The notes under the pieces were generated by a model that was given only the letters and a program-made list of their open reading frames with translations, made no database searches and was not told the DNA's origin. Made by a program: the position numbers and the translations under genes. From positions 31,901 through 95,900 of the forward strand of contig CALCUE010000016.1 of assembly GCA_937906945.1 (NCBI GenBank): a stretch of 64,000 nucleotides of DNA. The letters are read 5' to 3'. Shown one piece after another: positions 39,386-48,171 of this stretch. The stretch's first letter is position 1. The number at the start of each line of letters is the position of its first letter. The stretch comes from an uncultured Clostridia bacterium. GTDB taxonomy: Bacteria; Bacillota; Clostridia; Oscillospirales; Ruminococcaceae.

Positions 39386-40318
39386 ATGCGCATCGGCATT
39401 ATTGACTTTGGCACCAACACGCTCCGTCTGGATATTTTCGAAACGGAGGACAACGGCTACCATTGCGTCTTCGACTACGCGATTTTTTCCAAAATCGTGG
39501 AAAACACCGTCGAAAACTCTCTTTCCCAGGACGGCATTGAACACGTCATCCAATCCATCGAGGAACATCAGGCGATCTGCCGCCACTATCGCTGCGAACG
39601 GGTGGAATGTTTTTCCACCGCTTCCCTGCGCTATATCGACAACGCCGCCAGCGTTCTGGAACAGGTGGAATTCCGTACCGGGATCCGCATCCGCTGTATT
39701 TCCGGGGATGAGGAAGCCCATTATGATTTTCTGGCTCTCCGAAGTGTCTGCGATGAAAAAAGCGGCGTCGGCTGTGACCTCGGCGGCGGTTCCATCCAGG
39801 TTTTCACCTTCGATGAAAACGGTCCCACCAAAAGCGCCAGTTTTCCCCTCGGAAGCAGCCGTGTCGCCAAAGAGTTTTCCTCCGGCGATATCCCCACCGC
39901 CGAAGAAATTGCCGCTATTGAGGAAAAGGTCCGTTGCTCTTTGGCTGAAGCCGGTTTTGTGCCCGGTCAAAAGCGTCTTTTAGCTATGGGCGGCACCGCT
40001 AAGACCGCCGCCAAACTCCGGCAAAAAGCGCTGCAAAAAAGTGGGGCTTTCCTTTCGGCGGAACTTTCCGCCATGCTTTCCGTCCTTTCGGCGGAACCGG
40101 AGGAAACGTTGGAACTTTTGGCTGACGTGGAACCGAAGCGCAGTCGGACTCTGGTTCCCGGCATGGCGGTTCTCTCCGGCGTCATGAAATTTTTCGGCTG
40201 CGAGGAAATGGAAGTCCACGGCGTTGGCGTCCGGGAAGGCTTTTTGGAAAGCCTTTTGAACGGCGGCGAACCGGCCACGCCGGATATTTTACAGGTCATC
40301 CTCGGCAGTTTATCGTAA
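39386..40318 (+). CDS. Ppx/GppA-family phosphatase
   Basis: A 310-residue ASKHA-fold protein. IIDFGTNTLRLDIFE forms phosphate-1, CDLGGGSIQVF phosphate-2, and ISGDEEA the catalytic-Glu region. It should be an exopolyphosphatase or (p)ppGpp-related hydrolase. It lacks the long C-terminal extension of proteobacterial Ppx. AGGAGG lies 9 bp before the ATG; the gene is divergent from trxB and ends in a terminator shared with the converging gene. Confidence 0.9.
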   Translation: MRIGIIDFGTNTLRLDIFETEDNGYHCVFDYAIFSKIVENTVENSLSQDGIEHVIQSIEEHQAICRHYRCERVECFSTASLRYIDNAASVLEQVEFRTGIRIRCISGDEEAHYDFLALRSVCDEKSGVGCDLGGGSIQVFTFDENGPTKSASFPLGSSRVAKEFSSGDIPTAEEIAAIEEKVRCSLAEAGFVPGQKRLLAMGGTAKTAAKLRQKALQKSGAFLSAELSAMLSVLSAEPEETLELLADVEPKRSRTLVPGMAVLSGVMKFFGCEEMEVHGVGVREGFLESLLNGGEPATPDILQVILGSLS

Positions 40319-40319
40319 A

Positions 40320-40350
40320 GGAAAAGCGACGGAAACCCCGTCGCTTTTTT
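40320..40350. terminator. Bidirectional terminator
   Basis: AAAAGCGACGG / CCGTCGCTTTT with an AAACC centre and a T7 run on the plus strand, between Ppx/GppA and the peptidoglycan-binding gene. Confidence 0.8.
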
Positions 40351-40862
40351 TATCCGCAAAACAAAAACAGCTTCGCCACCTCGTTCCACGTTGTTTTATC
40401 CAACGTTCCGTCCCGGCAGGCGCAACCGGAAATTTCCTGTACTTTTTGAATGGCCGCCGTTGTCGCGCCGTCGTTGATCCCATCCACCAAAATTTTGTCA
40501 AAGCCCGAAAAGCTCCGGGCAATGATCCGAAACATCACCTGCGCGAACCAGACGGCTTCACCGCTCTGGTGAACCAAAACCACACTGGAGGGGTCATCGT
40601 GAAACGGAAGAATTGGAAGGGGCGGCTCGTTTTCCCGCTCGATCCGGCTCGCTTTTTTCATCAGGCGATCCCAGGTTTCCGCGTTGACTTCTCCCCGCTC
40701 CTCCAGGCCTTCCATCTTCTGAAAAGCGTTGACCGCCTGCTCGGTCTCCGCTCCGAAAAAGCCGTCCTCAAAAATCTCCGGCACCGGTTCCCCGTTTTTA
40801 TTCAGGACCCGAAGGGCGTGCTGTACCTGCCGGATCTCCTCTTTTTTCTCCTTATCACTCAT
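40350..40862 (-). CDS. Tandem peptidoglycan-binding domain protein
   Basis: 170 residues with two PG_binding_1-type repeats (DGFFGAETEQAVNAFQKMEGL and LVDGINDGATTAAIQKVQEISG), separated by a charged linker. No signal peptide or enzyme domain was found. It overlaps the preceding SpoIID-domain gene by 4 bp (ATGA), so it is a partner of that protein. It may be a sporulation protein; nothing in sequence tells where it acts. Confidence 0.8.
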   Translation of the reverse strand: MSDKEKKEEIRQVQHALRVLNKNGEPVPEIFEDGFFGAETEQAVNAFQKMEGLEERGEVNAETWDRLMKKASRIERENEPPLPILPFHDDPSSVVLVHQSGEAVWFAQVMFRIIARSFSGFDKILVDGINDGATTAAIQKVQEISGCACRDGTLDKTTWNEVAKLFLFCG

Positions 40863-42016
40863 TCCATTCCCTCCTGTGACCGTGCTGTATTCGGATACTG
40901 TCCGACGTTCGGAAGTCCGATCAGCTCGTTGAAATATTTCTGCGGCACCGTCTTCAGAATACCGACATAAGCCTCGTAAAGAGCGGTCCAGGTCAGTCTT
41001 CCCACGATCCCGTCCTCTGTAAGCCCCGCCGTGCGCTGAAAATTGAGCACCTGTTCCCGGGTATCCTCCCCAAAAACTCCGGTGATCGACACCTCGCCGA
41101 CGCTGTTATAAAATTTCGCGATCACGTTGATGTAATACTGCAAAAGCGTGACCAGTTGTCCCCGACTGCCGAGAGACAGCGGTGCCACGAACTGTTTCGG
41201 AAGCTCCGAAAGCAGCTCTCCTTCCCCATAAAGTTCGGCCAGCCGTTTTACCGAGGAATAGACATAGGAAATGCGATACCAGGTCGCCGCGCCGACCACT
41301 CCGTCGCCGACCAGGTTGAAAATATGCTGAAAGCTCTCCACAGCGGCTTTGGTCTGCGGCCCGAAAATTCCGTCCACTGGATAAATCTTGGGAATGGCCG
41401 GATAATTGTTGCCGATGCGGTTGAGCCGCCGTTGGATCAATTCCACGTTATACCCTCTGGCGCCGACTCCGATGGATTCGCCCGGATAGGAGGCCACGTA
41501 TGGCAAAATCGGTGCCGGGCGGATGTCGATATCCTTCCCATAATAATATTGCAAAATTTCATAGGGCGTTTTTCCCTCTCGTGCCAACGTCACCGTTCCC
41601 CATTGGGAAAGCCCGGCACAGGTCACCGTTGTGCCGTTGCAATATTCCGTGTAATAGGGGTTAAACGATCCCTCCTTCGCCACATAGCGGTTAAAAAGCT
41701 CATCGACCAGTTCGCTGATGTTTTCAAAAATGTTCCGTCCCTTGATGAATTTCTGATCATAACTGGTCGAGGACGTGATATCGAAAGGATAGTTGCGGCT
41801 TCGGTACCATTCGGTATAAATCCGGTTGAGCGCGAAAGTCGCTTCCGCGTAGATGTTGGCGCGAAGCGCGTTTTCCGGCCATGTCGGATAAATTTCGCTG
41901 GAAGCGACGTTCTTGATGTATTCCGGAAAGGAAACTGTCACGTTTTCCGCGTCCGAGTTCGGCGTTCCCAAATGGACGGTGATATATTCCGGCACAGCCA
42001 CGTAGGTTCTGATCAT
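40859..42016 (-). CDS. SpoIID-domain / peptidoglycan-binding protein
   Basis: 385 residues. The N-terminal part (about 45-180) resembles the SpoIID/LytB fold (YAEATFALNRIYTEWYRSR; CAGLSQWGTVTLAREGKTPYEILQYYYG), the family of the sporulation lytic transglycosylase SpoIID. Two PG_binding_1 repeats follow (VDGIFGPQTKAAVESFQ and GVFGEDTREQVLNFQ). No signal peptide is seen, so it may be made in the spore compartment that needs no export or be incorporated into the cortex layer. It is the middle gene of a three-gene operon and overlaps the next by 4 bp. Confidence 0.8.
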   Translation of the reverse strand: MIRTYVAVPEYITVHLGTPNSDAENVTVSFPEYIKNVASSEIYPTWPENALRANIYAEATFALNRIYTEWYRSRNYPFDITSSTSYDQKFIKGRNIFENISELVDELFNRYVAKEGSFNPYYTEYCNGTTVTCAGLSQWGTVTLAREGKTPYEILQYYYGKDIDIRPAPILPYVASYPGESIGVGARGYNVELIQRRLNRIGNNYPAIPKIYPVDGIFGPQTKAAVESFQHIFNLVGDGVVGAATWYRISYVYSSVKRLAELYGEGELLSELPKQFVAPLSLGSRGQLVTLLQYYINVIAKFYNSVGEVSITGVFGEDTREQVLNFQRTAGLTEDGIVGRLTWTALYEAYVGILKTVPQKYFNELIGLPNVGQYPNTARSQEGME

Positions 42017-42020
42017 TTTT

Positions 42021-42611
42021 TCACGCTCCTCCCAGATTTTCCGCTTTGGGAACCAGTTCCACCTCTAAAAGAGACGTTTGCCCACCGAAGACGTCCACCG
42101 GTCGGTCATTGACCGGCTGATAACCCGAAAGCCACACGCTGACGTAATAGGTCGCGAAAGGCCCTTCGTGTCCCGGCGTCTGGGAAAGCTCCCGGCTCAC
42201 CGTTTTCACCGTCACCGTTTCGGTTCGTCCACTGGGATCCGTCTCCAAAAGCCATACCAGCTCATGGCGTCGTGCCGGATCGTTGTCATCGGTACGGTCG
42301 ATGAGCACCAAAACGCCGTCCAACGGAACCGCTTCCCTTCCGGCATTGACCATAACGGTAATTTTCCCGTTATCCGTTTCCGAAGCGGTTTTTGAGGCTT
42401 CCTCCGGGGGTTCCTCCGGAAAAGGGCGGTCGGAAGGCGGCGGCATGGACGGCATTTCTGCCGAAGCCTCTTGCTCCCTCGCCGGTTCCGGTTCCGCTGG
42501 TTTCGTCGGTCCTTCCTGTGAAAACTGACCATAGGTCTCCCGCAATTCTTTTTCATATCTGGCGATCATTTCGGAAAAATCCGAATATCTTTCATTATAA
42601 ATAAATTTCAC
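42021..42611 (-). CDS. Protein with Glu/Pro-rich segment and Ig-like C-terminal domain, unknown
   Basis: 196 residues. The first 30 are helical; residues about 35-80 are rich in Pro, Glu and Ala; the rest (about 85-190) looks like a beta-sandwich with a regulatory-domain pattern (VPLDGVLVLIDR--- then TYYVSVWLSGYQPV), similar to carboxypeptidase-regulatory-like domains. The start is GTG at 42611. It is the first gene of the SpoIID-domain operon and probably a structural partner. No function can be assigned. Confidence 0.55.
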   Translation of the reverse strand: MKFIYNERYSDFSEMIARYEKELRETYGQFSQEGPTKPAEPEPAREQEASAEMPSMPPPSDRPFPEEPPEEASKTASETDNGKITVMVNAGREAVPLDGVLVLIDRTDDNDPARRHELVWLLETDPSGRTETVTVKTVSRELSQTPGHEGPFATYYVSVWLSGYQPVNDRPVDVFGGQTSLLEVELVPKAENLGGA

Positions 42612-42645
42612 CCTCTTTCTCTATGATTCTATGAGAAAAAAGGGA

Positions 42646-42678
42646 TAAAAAATACCCGCCGTTTCCGGCGGGTATTTC
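42646..42678 (-). terminator. Intrinsic terminator of ftsZ
   Basis: AAATACCCGCCG / CGGCGGGTATTT stem with a 4-nt loop, followed on the minus strand by T residues, past the ftsZ stop. Confidence 0.8.
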
Positions 42679-42688
42679 CTTTTATTTT

Positions 42689-43783
42689 TTATTTTTTCGT
42701 GGTTCCGAAAAGTTTCATCAGATCGTCATCCAAAAAGCTCGGTTCGGAGTTTTCCGCAACCGGTTCATCATTGAAATTATAGTTGACAAAATCCGGGAAA
42801 CTGGGAGCTGCCGGTTTCTTCGACTCATCAAAACCGGTGGCGATGACCGTAATGGACATCTCATCGGTATAACTTTCATCGAAAGCGACACCGAAGATGA
42901 GGTTGACGTCATCGGCGCAGGCGTCGTGGACCATGGTGGTGGCGGCGTCAATATCGTCCAATTCGGTATCGGGCGAAGCGGTGATGTTGACGATCACGCG
43001 GTGAGCGCCTTCAATGGAGGTCTCCAAAAGCGGACTGGAAATGGCGGCTTTGGTCGCCTTCTCCGCTTTGTCTTCACCGGAGGCATGACCAACGCCCATG
43101 TGAGCGACACCGGCGTCACGCATGATGGCGCAGATATCGGCAAAGTCAAGGTTAATAAGTCCATCGACGTTGATCAGGTCGCTGATGCTCTGAACGCCCT
43201 GTTTCAGAACGTCATCGGCAGCGGCAAAAGCGTTAAGAAGGGTGATCTTCGTTTCGGAAACAGCTTTCAGCCTTTCGTTCGGAATAACGATCAAGGCGTC
43301 CACATGCTCCTGCAATGCCATAATGCCGCTTTCGGCCTGTTCCATTCTGTGTTTGCCCTCAAAAGCGAAAGGTTTCGTGACAACACCGATGGTGAGAGCG
43401 CCGATATCCCGGCTGGCTTCCGCTACGATCGGAGCGGCGCCGGTTCCGGTACCGCCACCCATACCGGCGGTGATAAAGACCATCTGCGCGCCCTTGATCG
43501 CGGCGGCAATTTCGTCAAGGCTCTCCTCGCCGGCTCTCTGACCAACGGAAGGATCGCCGCCGGCGCCACGGCCCTTGCTCAGTTTTTCACCAATGGCGAT
43601 CTTCTGGGTTGCTTTGGACTTCAAAAGCGCCTGTTTATCGGTGTTGACGGAAATAAATTCCACACCTTTCACGTCGCTGTTGACCATGTGGTTTACGGCG
43701 TTACCGCCACCGCCGCCAACACCGACAACTTTTATTGTAACAACACGTCCGGTATCGTTATCCATATCAAAATTCATCTGCAT
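42689..43783 (-). CDS. ftsZ: Cell division GTPase FtsZ
   Basis: A 364-residue tubulin homologue that polymerises into the Z ring. The opening KVVGVGGGGGNAVNHM and the GTP-binding GMGGGTGTGAAP are present, with the FtsZ T7 loop segment NLDFADI and the C-terminal tail ending in an acidic/hydrophobic segment (SFLDDDLMKLFG) for partner binding. It has its own promoter at 43839-43867 and a terminator either side, so it is uncoupled from the rest of the division cluster, and ftsA is not next to it. Confidence 0.97.
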   Translation of the reverse strand: MQMNFDMDNDTGRVVTIKVVGVGGGGGNAVNHMVNSDVKGVEFISVNTDKQALLKSKATQKIAIGEKLSKGRGAGGDPSVGQRAGEESLDEIAAAIKGAQMVFITAGMGGGTGTGAAPIVAEASRDIGALTIGVVTKPFAFEGKHRMEQAESGIMALQEHVDALIVIPNERLKAVSETKITLLNAFAAADDVLKQGVQSISDLINVDGLINLDFADICAIMRDAGVAHMGVGHASGEDKAEKATKAAISSPLLETSIEGAHRVIVNITASPDTELDDIDAATTMVHDACADDVNLIFGVAFDESYTDEMSITVIATGFDESKKPAAPSFPDFVNYNFNDEPVAENSEPSFLDDDLMKLFGTTKK

Positions 43784-43838
43784 AAACTTCCTTGACCTCC
43801 ATTATCCTTTATATAAAAAGACAATATATCTAATTTAT

Positions 43839-43867
43839 AGATTAACAGATTTTCCTTATAATTGCAA
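43839..43867 (-). promoter_or_regulatory. Promoter of ftsZ
   Basis: Minus strand TTGCAA (43867-43862), 17 bp, TAATCT (43844-43839), 56 bp before the ATG. Confidence 0.55.
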
Positions 43868-43910
43868 GCCATATTCCAAATTTTTATGAGAAATCGAAGA
43901 AGTTTTTTCG

Positions 43911-43952
43911 ACAAAAAAAACAGCGGGAAAACCCTTTCGGACTTCCCGCTTC
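43911..43952 (-). terminator. Intrinsic terminator at the end of the division/cell-wall cluster
   Basis: AGCGGGAA / TTCCCGCT stem with T8 on the minus strand; separates ftsQ from ftsZ. Confidence 0.75.
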
Positions 43953-43954
43953 TT

Positions 43955-44812
43955 TTATTCTTCATCCTCGTCGGCAAAGCCGATTCCGGCCACCGTTTCC
44001 AACGTATCCCAAGGCGACAGCGTCATCTCTTTCGTCATCACTTCACCGGGCGTGGAAGCATCCACCAGAAAATAGCCGGTCTTCTCGATTTTATTCTTTA
44101 GGATCTCGTTGACGAATTGCAGTTTATACTCCAACTCCAACTCGTTGCCGAGCCGCACCGTGATCCGGTTGTCGCAGATCATCGTAATTTCCAGCGTATC
44201 GGTCAGATCAATAAATCCTACTTTTTCCATATCGAATTTCTGCATCGCCGCTATGATTTCCCGAAGAAGCTCCATCCGTTTGACGTCGTCCTCATTTTCC
44301 GTCACGGTGCTGATGCCACGCACGGCCACCATGCCGTAAGGGACCTCTTCGTAACCCCGTTCCAGCACCTTTCCTTTGGCGCTTACCAGGGTATAACCGT
44401 CGGCCTCCTCCAACACGGCGAAAGGAGTCGCCTCCGTAATCCGGATCGAAACCCCGTTGGGAAAATCAATTTTCACATCGACGTCCTCAATGTAGTTATA
44501 AACGGAATAGAGTTTCTGTTCGGCGTAATCCGTGTCGATCTTAAAAAGGTTGTCCCCTTTATGGATCCCGCTGGTCTCGATCAGCTTCTGTTCTTCATAA
44601 AGAGTGTTTCCCTCGATGTTAAAATGGTCCACGTTAAAAAGCATGGTCAGCGCCAGATAGATCGCCGCGGCAACAATAAAAACGGACAGCACAATATAAA
44701 GCGGCAACATCGCCTTTGCCTTACGGCGACGGCGTTTCGCGGCTTTTTCCTCATCGACAAAGCGTTCTTCTTCCGGCTTCGTTTCTTTTTTCTTCCAGAA
44801 GCGAAAATTCAT
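43955..44812 (-). CDS. ftsQ: Cell division protein FtsQ/DivIB
   Basis: A 285-residue protein with a short, basic cytoplasmic start (to about 30, with KRRRRKAK), one membrane segment (about 33-60) and an extracytoplasmic part holding a POTRA domain (FNIEGNTLYEEQKLIETSGIHKGDNLF) then the FtsQ beta domain. It helps the divisome bridge FtsL and FtsB-like proteins. Last gene of the mraZ-led cluster. The gene lies 15 bp after murG. Confidence 0.88.
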   Translation of the reverse strand: MNFRFWKKKETKPEEERFVDEEKAAKRRRRKAKAMLPLYIVLSVFIVAAAIYLALTMLFNVDHFNIEGNTLYEEQKLIETSGIHKGDNLFKIDTDYAEQKLYSVYNYIEDVDVKIDFPNGVSIRITEATPFAVLEEADGYTLVSAKGKVLERGYEEVPYGMVAVRGISTVTENEDDVKRMELLREIIAAMQKFDMEKVGFIDLTDTLEITMICDNRITVRLGNELELEYKLQFVNEILKNKIEKTGYFLVDASTPGEVMTKEMTLSPWDTLETVAGIGFADEDEE

Positions 44813-44827
44813 GACTAATCTCCGTAG

Positions 44828-45952
44828 TTATTTTTCGTAAAGGGAAAGGATTTCCCGGCGGATCCGTTCGTTGGCGTCCCGCACCGCCAGTTTTTTAGCG
44901 TTGTCGGAAAGTTCCGCCAGACGCTCCGGGTTTTCGGTCAATTCCTTGACCGTCCGGCAAAGGAGCTCTCCGGTCAGATCCTTTTCCTCAATGACAACAG
45001 CGGCCCCATGATTTTGAAGGACCATGGCATTGTGATACTGGTGGTTTTCGGCCACGTTGGGCGACGGGATCAGGATGGAGGCCCTTCCGGCCGCCTTCAA
45101 TTCCGCCAGCGTGATGGCGCCGCACCGGGAAATGACCAGATCGGCGGCAGCCAGACACCGTGGCATATCGTCAATATATTCCCGAAGGATCAGGTTTTCA
45201 TGCTCCGAAGACTCGATCCCTTTTTCTTTCAACAGATCGGTATAATAGGACGGTCCGTAATAGGAACCGGAGCCGTGGATATGCAGAAAATTCTTTTCTT
45301 TCAGATGCCACGCCATCAGTTCGGCGACCGCTTCATTGAGGCGCTGCGCGCCCAGACTTCCGCCAAAAGAAAGAATACAGACACGGTCCCCCACGTTATA
45401 AAATTCCCGGGCCGCTTTCCGGTCGGTGGAAAAAATCTCTTCCCGCACCGGGTTTCCGGTCACGATATACTCTTTATCCTCCGGCAGATATTTTTTGCTT
45501 TCCTCCACATCCAGAAGGATTTTGTCCACGTGTTTGGCCAAAAGCTTCGTCGTGACACCGGGAAAGGCGTTATTTTCCATGGCGATGGTTTTATAGCCCA
45601 AAAGAGCCGCTTTCCGGACCACCGGTCCGCTGACGTAGCCGCCGGTACCCATCACGATATCCGGGTGAAATCCTTCAATGATCTCCTTGGCGCGGGACGA
45701 ACTTCCCGCCAGATACCAAAGGGCTTTGATGTTGTTCTGAATATTGTGAAGGGTCAGCCGCCGCTGAATACCCAATACTTTGATCGGCTCAAAGGCATAA
45801 CCGGCTTTCGGCACGATCCTTGCCTCCATCCCTTTGGGGTTCCCGGCAAAAAGGATCTCTACCGTCGGGTCTTTTTCTTTCAGATAGTTGGCGATGGCAA
45901 TGGCCGGATTGATGTGTCCGGCGGTGCCGCCGCAGGCAAACAGAATTTTCAT
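44828..45952 (-). CDS. murG: UDP-GlcNAc:lipid I N-acetylglucosaminyltransferase MurG
   Basis: A 374-residue GT28-type enzyme that makes lipid II at the inner membrane face. Opening GGTAGHINPAIAIANYL, GTGGYVSGPVV and the later SRCGAITLAEL and PSPNVAENHQYHNA are MurG signatures. It lies 15 bp after ftsW and 15 bp before ftsQ. Confidence 0.95.
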   Translation of the reverse strand: MKILFACGGTAGHINPAIAIANYLKEKDPTVEILFAGNPKGMEARIVPKAGYAFEPIKVLGIQRRLTLHNIQNNIKALWYLAGSSSRAKEIIEGFHPDIVMGTGGYVSGPVVRKAALLGYKTIAMENNAFPGVTTKLLAKHVDKILLDVEESKKYLPEDKEYIVTGNPVREEIFSTDRKAAREFYNVGDRVCILSFGGSLGAQRLNEAVAELMAWHLKEKNFLHIHGSGSYYGPSYYTDLLKEKGIESSEHENLILREYIDDMPRCLAAADLVISRCGAITLAELKAAGRASILIPSPNVAENHQYHNAMVLQNHGAAVVIEEKDLTGELLCRTVKELTENPERLAELSDNAKKLAVRDANERIRREILSLYEK

Positions 45953-45967
45953 ACCGTTCCTCCGGAA

Positions 45968-47146
45968 TTATTCTTTCGTCATGGTCGATTTTTTGGAAAC
46001 GGAAAGGACGACGCCCAATTCACCAAGCGTCATCAAAAGCGCCGTGCCGCCGTAGGAGAATAACGGCAGTGAAATACCGGTGTTCGGAATAGTCTTTGTG
46101 ACAACGGCGATATTAAGAAGCACCTGCATCCCGATATGGGTGATACAACCGGCCGCCAGAAGCGAACCGAATTTGTCCCGGCAGCGGATGGCGATGACGT
46201 ATCCTCTCCAGATGAGAAGAGCGAAAAGGATCAGGATAAAAGCGGCGCCGATGAAACCCAGTTCCTCGCAGACGACCGGAAAAATAAAGTCGTTCTGCGG
46301 TTCCGGAATATACAGATATTTCTGTTTGGAGTTGCCAAGTCCGGTGCCCCAAAGGCCACCGGAACCAATGGCGATCAAGGCCTGAATGGTCTGATACCCT
46401 TCACCCAACGCGTCGGAATAGGGGTCCATCCAGACGGTGACACGGTTCGTGGCGTACTGCATGAAGGTCGGCACGATCAGAATGACGGCGACGGCGGCAA
46501 CGCCGATACCGATCAGCATCAAAAAGTATTTGAGGTCCGTGCCGCCAAACCACATCATCGCGATACCGAGGGCACCGATGATGATGGTACCGGAAAGGTG
46601 GCGTTCCGCGATGATCAGAAGAACGACCAATCCAAGACAGAGTCCAAACGGCAGAACGCCGTACTGGAAAGTTCTCATCCGCTTGGCGTTGACGTCGGCG
46701 AAATGAGCGAAAAGCACAATGATGGCGAATTTAGCGATCTCTGACGGCTGGAAACTGAACTGGCCGATATAGAACCACCGGGCAAATCCGGCGGAGTCCC
46801 TCATAAAGAGGACCAGTACCAGAAGCACGACCGAACCGCCGAAAAGCAAAAGACTGTATTTTTGAAGGATCTTATAGTTGACCTGGGACACCAGAAGCAT
46901 TGCCGCGATACCGCCTAAAGCAAAGAAAAACTGGCGGCGGATAAAATAGAAGCTGTCTCCGGCGTTATAGTACGCGTAGGCGTAACTGGCGGAAAAAAGC
47001 ATGACAAGACCGATCACCAGAATGGTGATCGTCAGGATCAGAAAAGTGACGTCAATTTTTCCCCGCTTCGCCTTTGGTTCAAAAAGCGGCTCCCGGAAGA
47101 CGTTCACCGGTATGAAACTGCTGAAATCAATGGTAATGGGTTTCAT
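45968..47146 (-). CDS. ftsW: FtsW/SpoVE-type peptidoglycan polymerase
   Basis: A 392-residue SEDS protein with about ten membrane segments. Conserved SEDS pieces are seen: SYAYAYYNAGDSFYFIRRQ, RWFYIGQFSFQPSEIAKFA, LGNSKQKYLYIPEPQNDFIFPVVCEELGFIG and TGISLPLFSYGGTAL. It polymerises septal glycan with the PBP encoded upstream. It could equally be the sporulation paralogue SpoVE. It follows mraY directly; murD, usually between them, is absent. Confidence 0.92.
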   Translation of the reverse strand: MKPITIDFSSFIPVNVFREPLFEPKAKRGKIDVTFLILTITILVIGLVMLFSASYAYAYYNAGDSFYFIRRQFFFALGGIAAMLLVSQVNYKILQKYSLLLFGGSVVLLVLVLFMRDSAGFARWFYIGQFSFQPSEIAKFAIIVLFAHFADVNAKRMRTFQYGVLPFGLCLGLVVLLIIAERHLSGTIIIGALGIAMMWFGGTDLKYFLMLIGIGVAAVAVILIVPTFMQYATNRVTVWMDPYSDALGEGYQTIQALIAIGSGGLWGTGLGNSKQKYLYIPEPQNDFIFPVVCEELGFIGAAFILILFALLIWRGYVIAIRCRDKFGSLLAAGCITHIGMQVLLNIAVVTKTIPNTGISLPLFSYGGTALLMTLGELGVVLSVSKKSTMTKE

Positions 47147-47173
47147 TTTCTGTCCTTTCTTAAAAATAGAAAA

Positions 47174-48151
47174 TCAGATGGCCCGGACCGCGAGAATGGA
47201 AACGATGGCACCGAGAAGCCCGACAGCGGAAAACACAAAAACGATTTTCCATTCGCTCCAACCGCACATTTCAAAATGATGATGGATCGGCGCCATTTTA
47301 AAGACCCGCTTATGCGTCAGTTTATAACTTCCGATCTGGATGATGTCGGACAGCGTTTCCAAAACGTAAACGATACCGGCAAAAAGAAGAATGACCGGAT
47401 AGTTAAGCCCGAAAGCCATGGCACAGACCATGCCACCGAGGAAAAGCGAACCGGTATCGCCCATAAAGACCTTCGCCGGATGGGCGTTCCAAAGGAAGAA
47501 ACCAAGGCAGCCGCCGGCTAAAGCCGCCGCCAGATAGGTCACGCCGCTATGCTCCAGAATGGCGGCCATCACGAGGAAGCCGCAGGCGCAAACGAAGGTG
47601 ACGCTGGTACAAAGGCCGTCGATACCGTCCGTCAGGTTGACGGCGTTGGAAGCGCCGACAATGATGAACACCGCCAACGGATAATAGAAAATCCCAAGGT
47701 CGATCTGACCGATGAACGGAATCTGCAAAACGGTGGAAAGCGTTCCCGAAAGAGAAAGACCGAACAGGAAAACAATGGCAAGCAACACCTGACCGATGAA
47801 TTTCTGTTTAGCGGTAAGGCCCTCGTTCTGGTGCCGCACCACTTTCATATAGTCGTCAATAAATCCGAGAAAGCCATAGCCTACCGCCATCAGAAGGCCG
47901 CTGGCGAAACGGATCTTTTCTGTCACGTCGCAGTCTTTCAAAAACCAGAAAGCCGCCACGCCGGCCAAAAGAATACCGATCGCGAACATAATACCACCCA
48001 TGGTGGGGGTACCCTCTTTATTCTTGTGCCAACTGGGGCCGATATCCAGGATTGTCTGTCCGAATTTTAATTTTCGAAGCGCCGGCACTAGCCAAAAGCC
48101 CGAAAGTGCCGTCACGGCGAAAGCCAGAAAGGCGCAAAAAGCTGTCTGCAT
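47174..48151 (-). CDS. mraY: Phospho-N-acetylmuramoyl-pentapeptide transferase MraY
   Basis: A 325-residue polytopic enzyme that makes lipid I on undecaprenyl phosphate. Seen are GPSWHKNKEGTPTMGGI, the GFIDDYMKV active-site Asp pair, NLTDGIDGL and AHPAKVFMGDTGSL. It lies 20 bp after murF. Confidence 0.95.
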   Translation of the reverse strand: MQTAFCAFLAFAVTALSGFWLVPALRKLKFGQTILDIGPSWHKNKEGTPTMGGIMFAIGILLAGVAAFWFLKDCDVTEKIRFASGLLMAVGYGFLGFIDDYMKVVRHQNEGLTAKQKFIGQVLLAIVFLFGLSLSGTLSTVLQIPFIGQIDLGIFYYPLAVFIIVGASNAVNLTDGIDGLCTSVTFVCACGFLVMAAILEHSGVTYLAAALAGGCLGFFLWNAHPAKVFMGDTGSLFLGGMVCAMAFGLNYPVILLFAGIVYVLETLSDIIQIGSYKLTHKRVFKMAPIHHHFEMCGWSEWKIVFVFSAVGLLGAIVSILAVRAI

Positions 48152-48171
48152 CTGTGTTGTCCTCCATTTTA

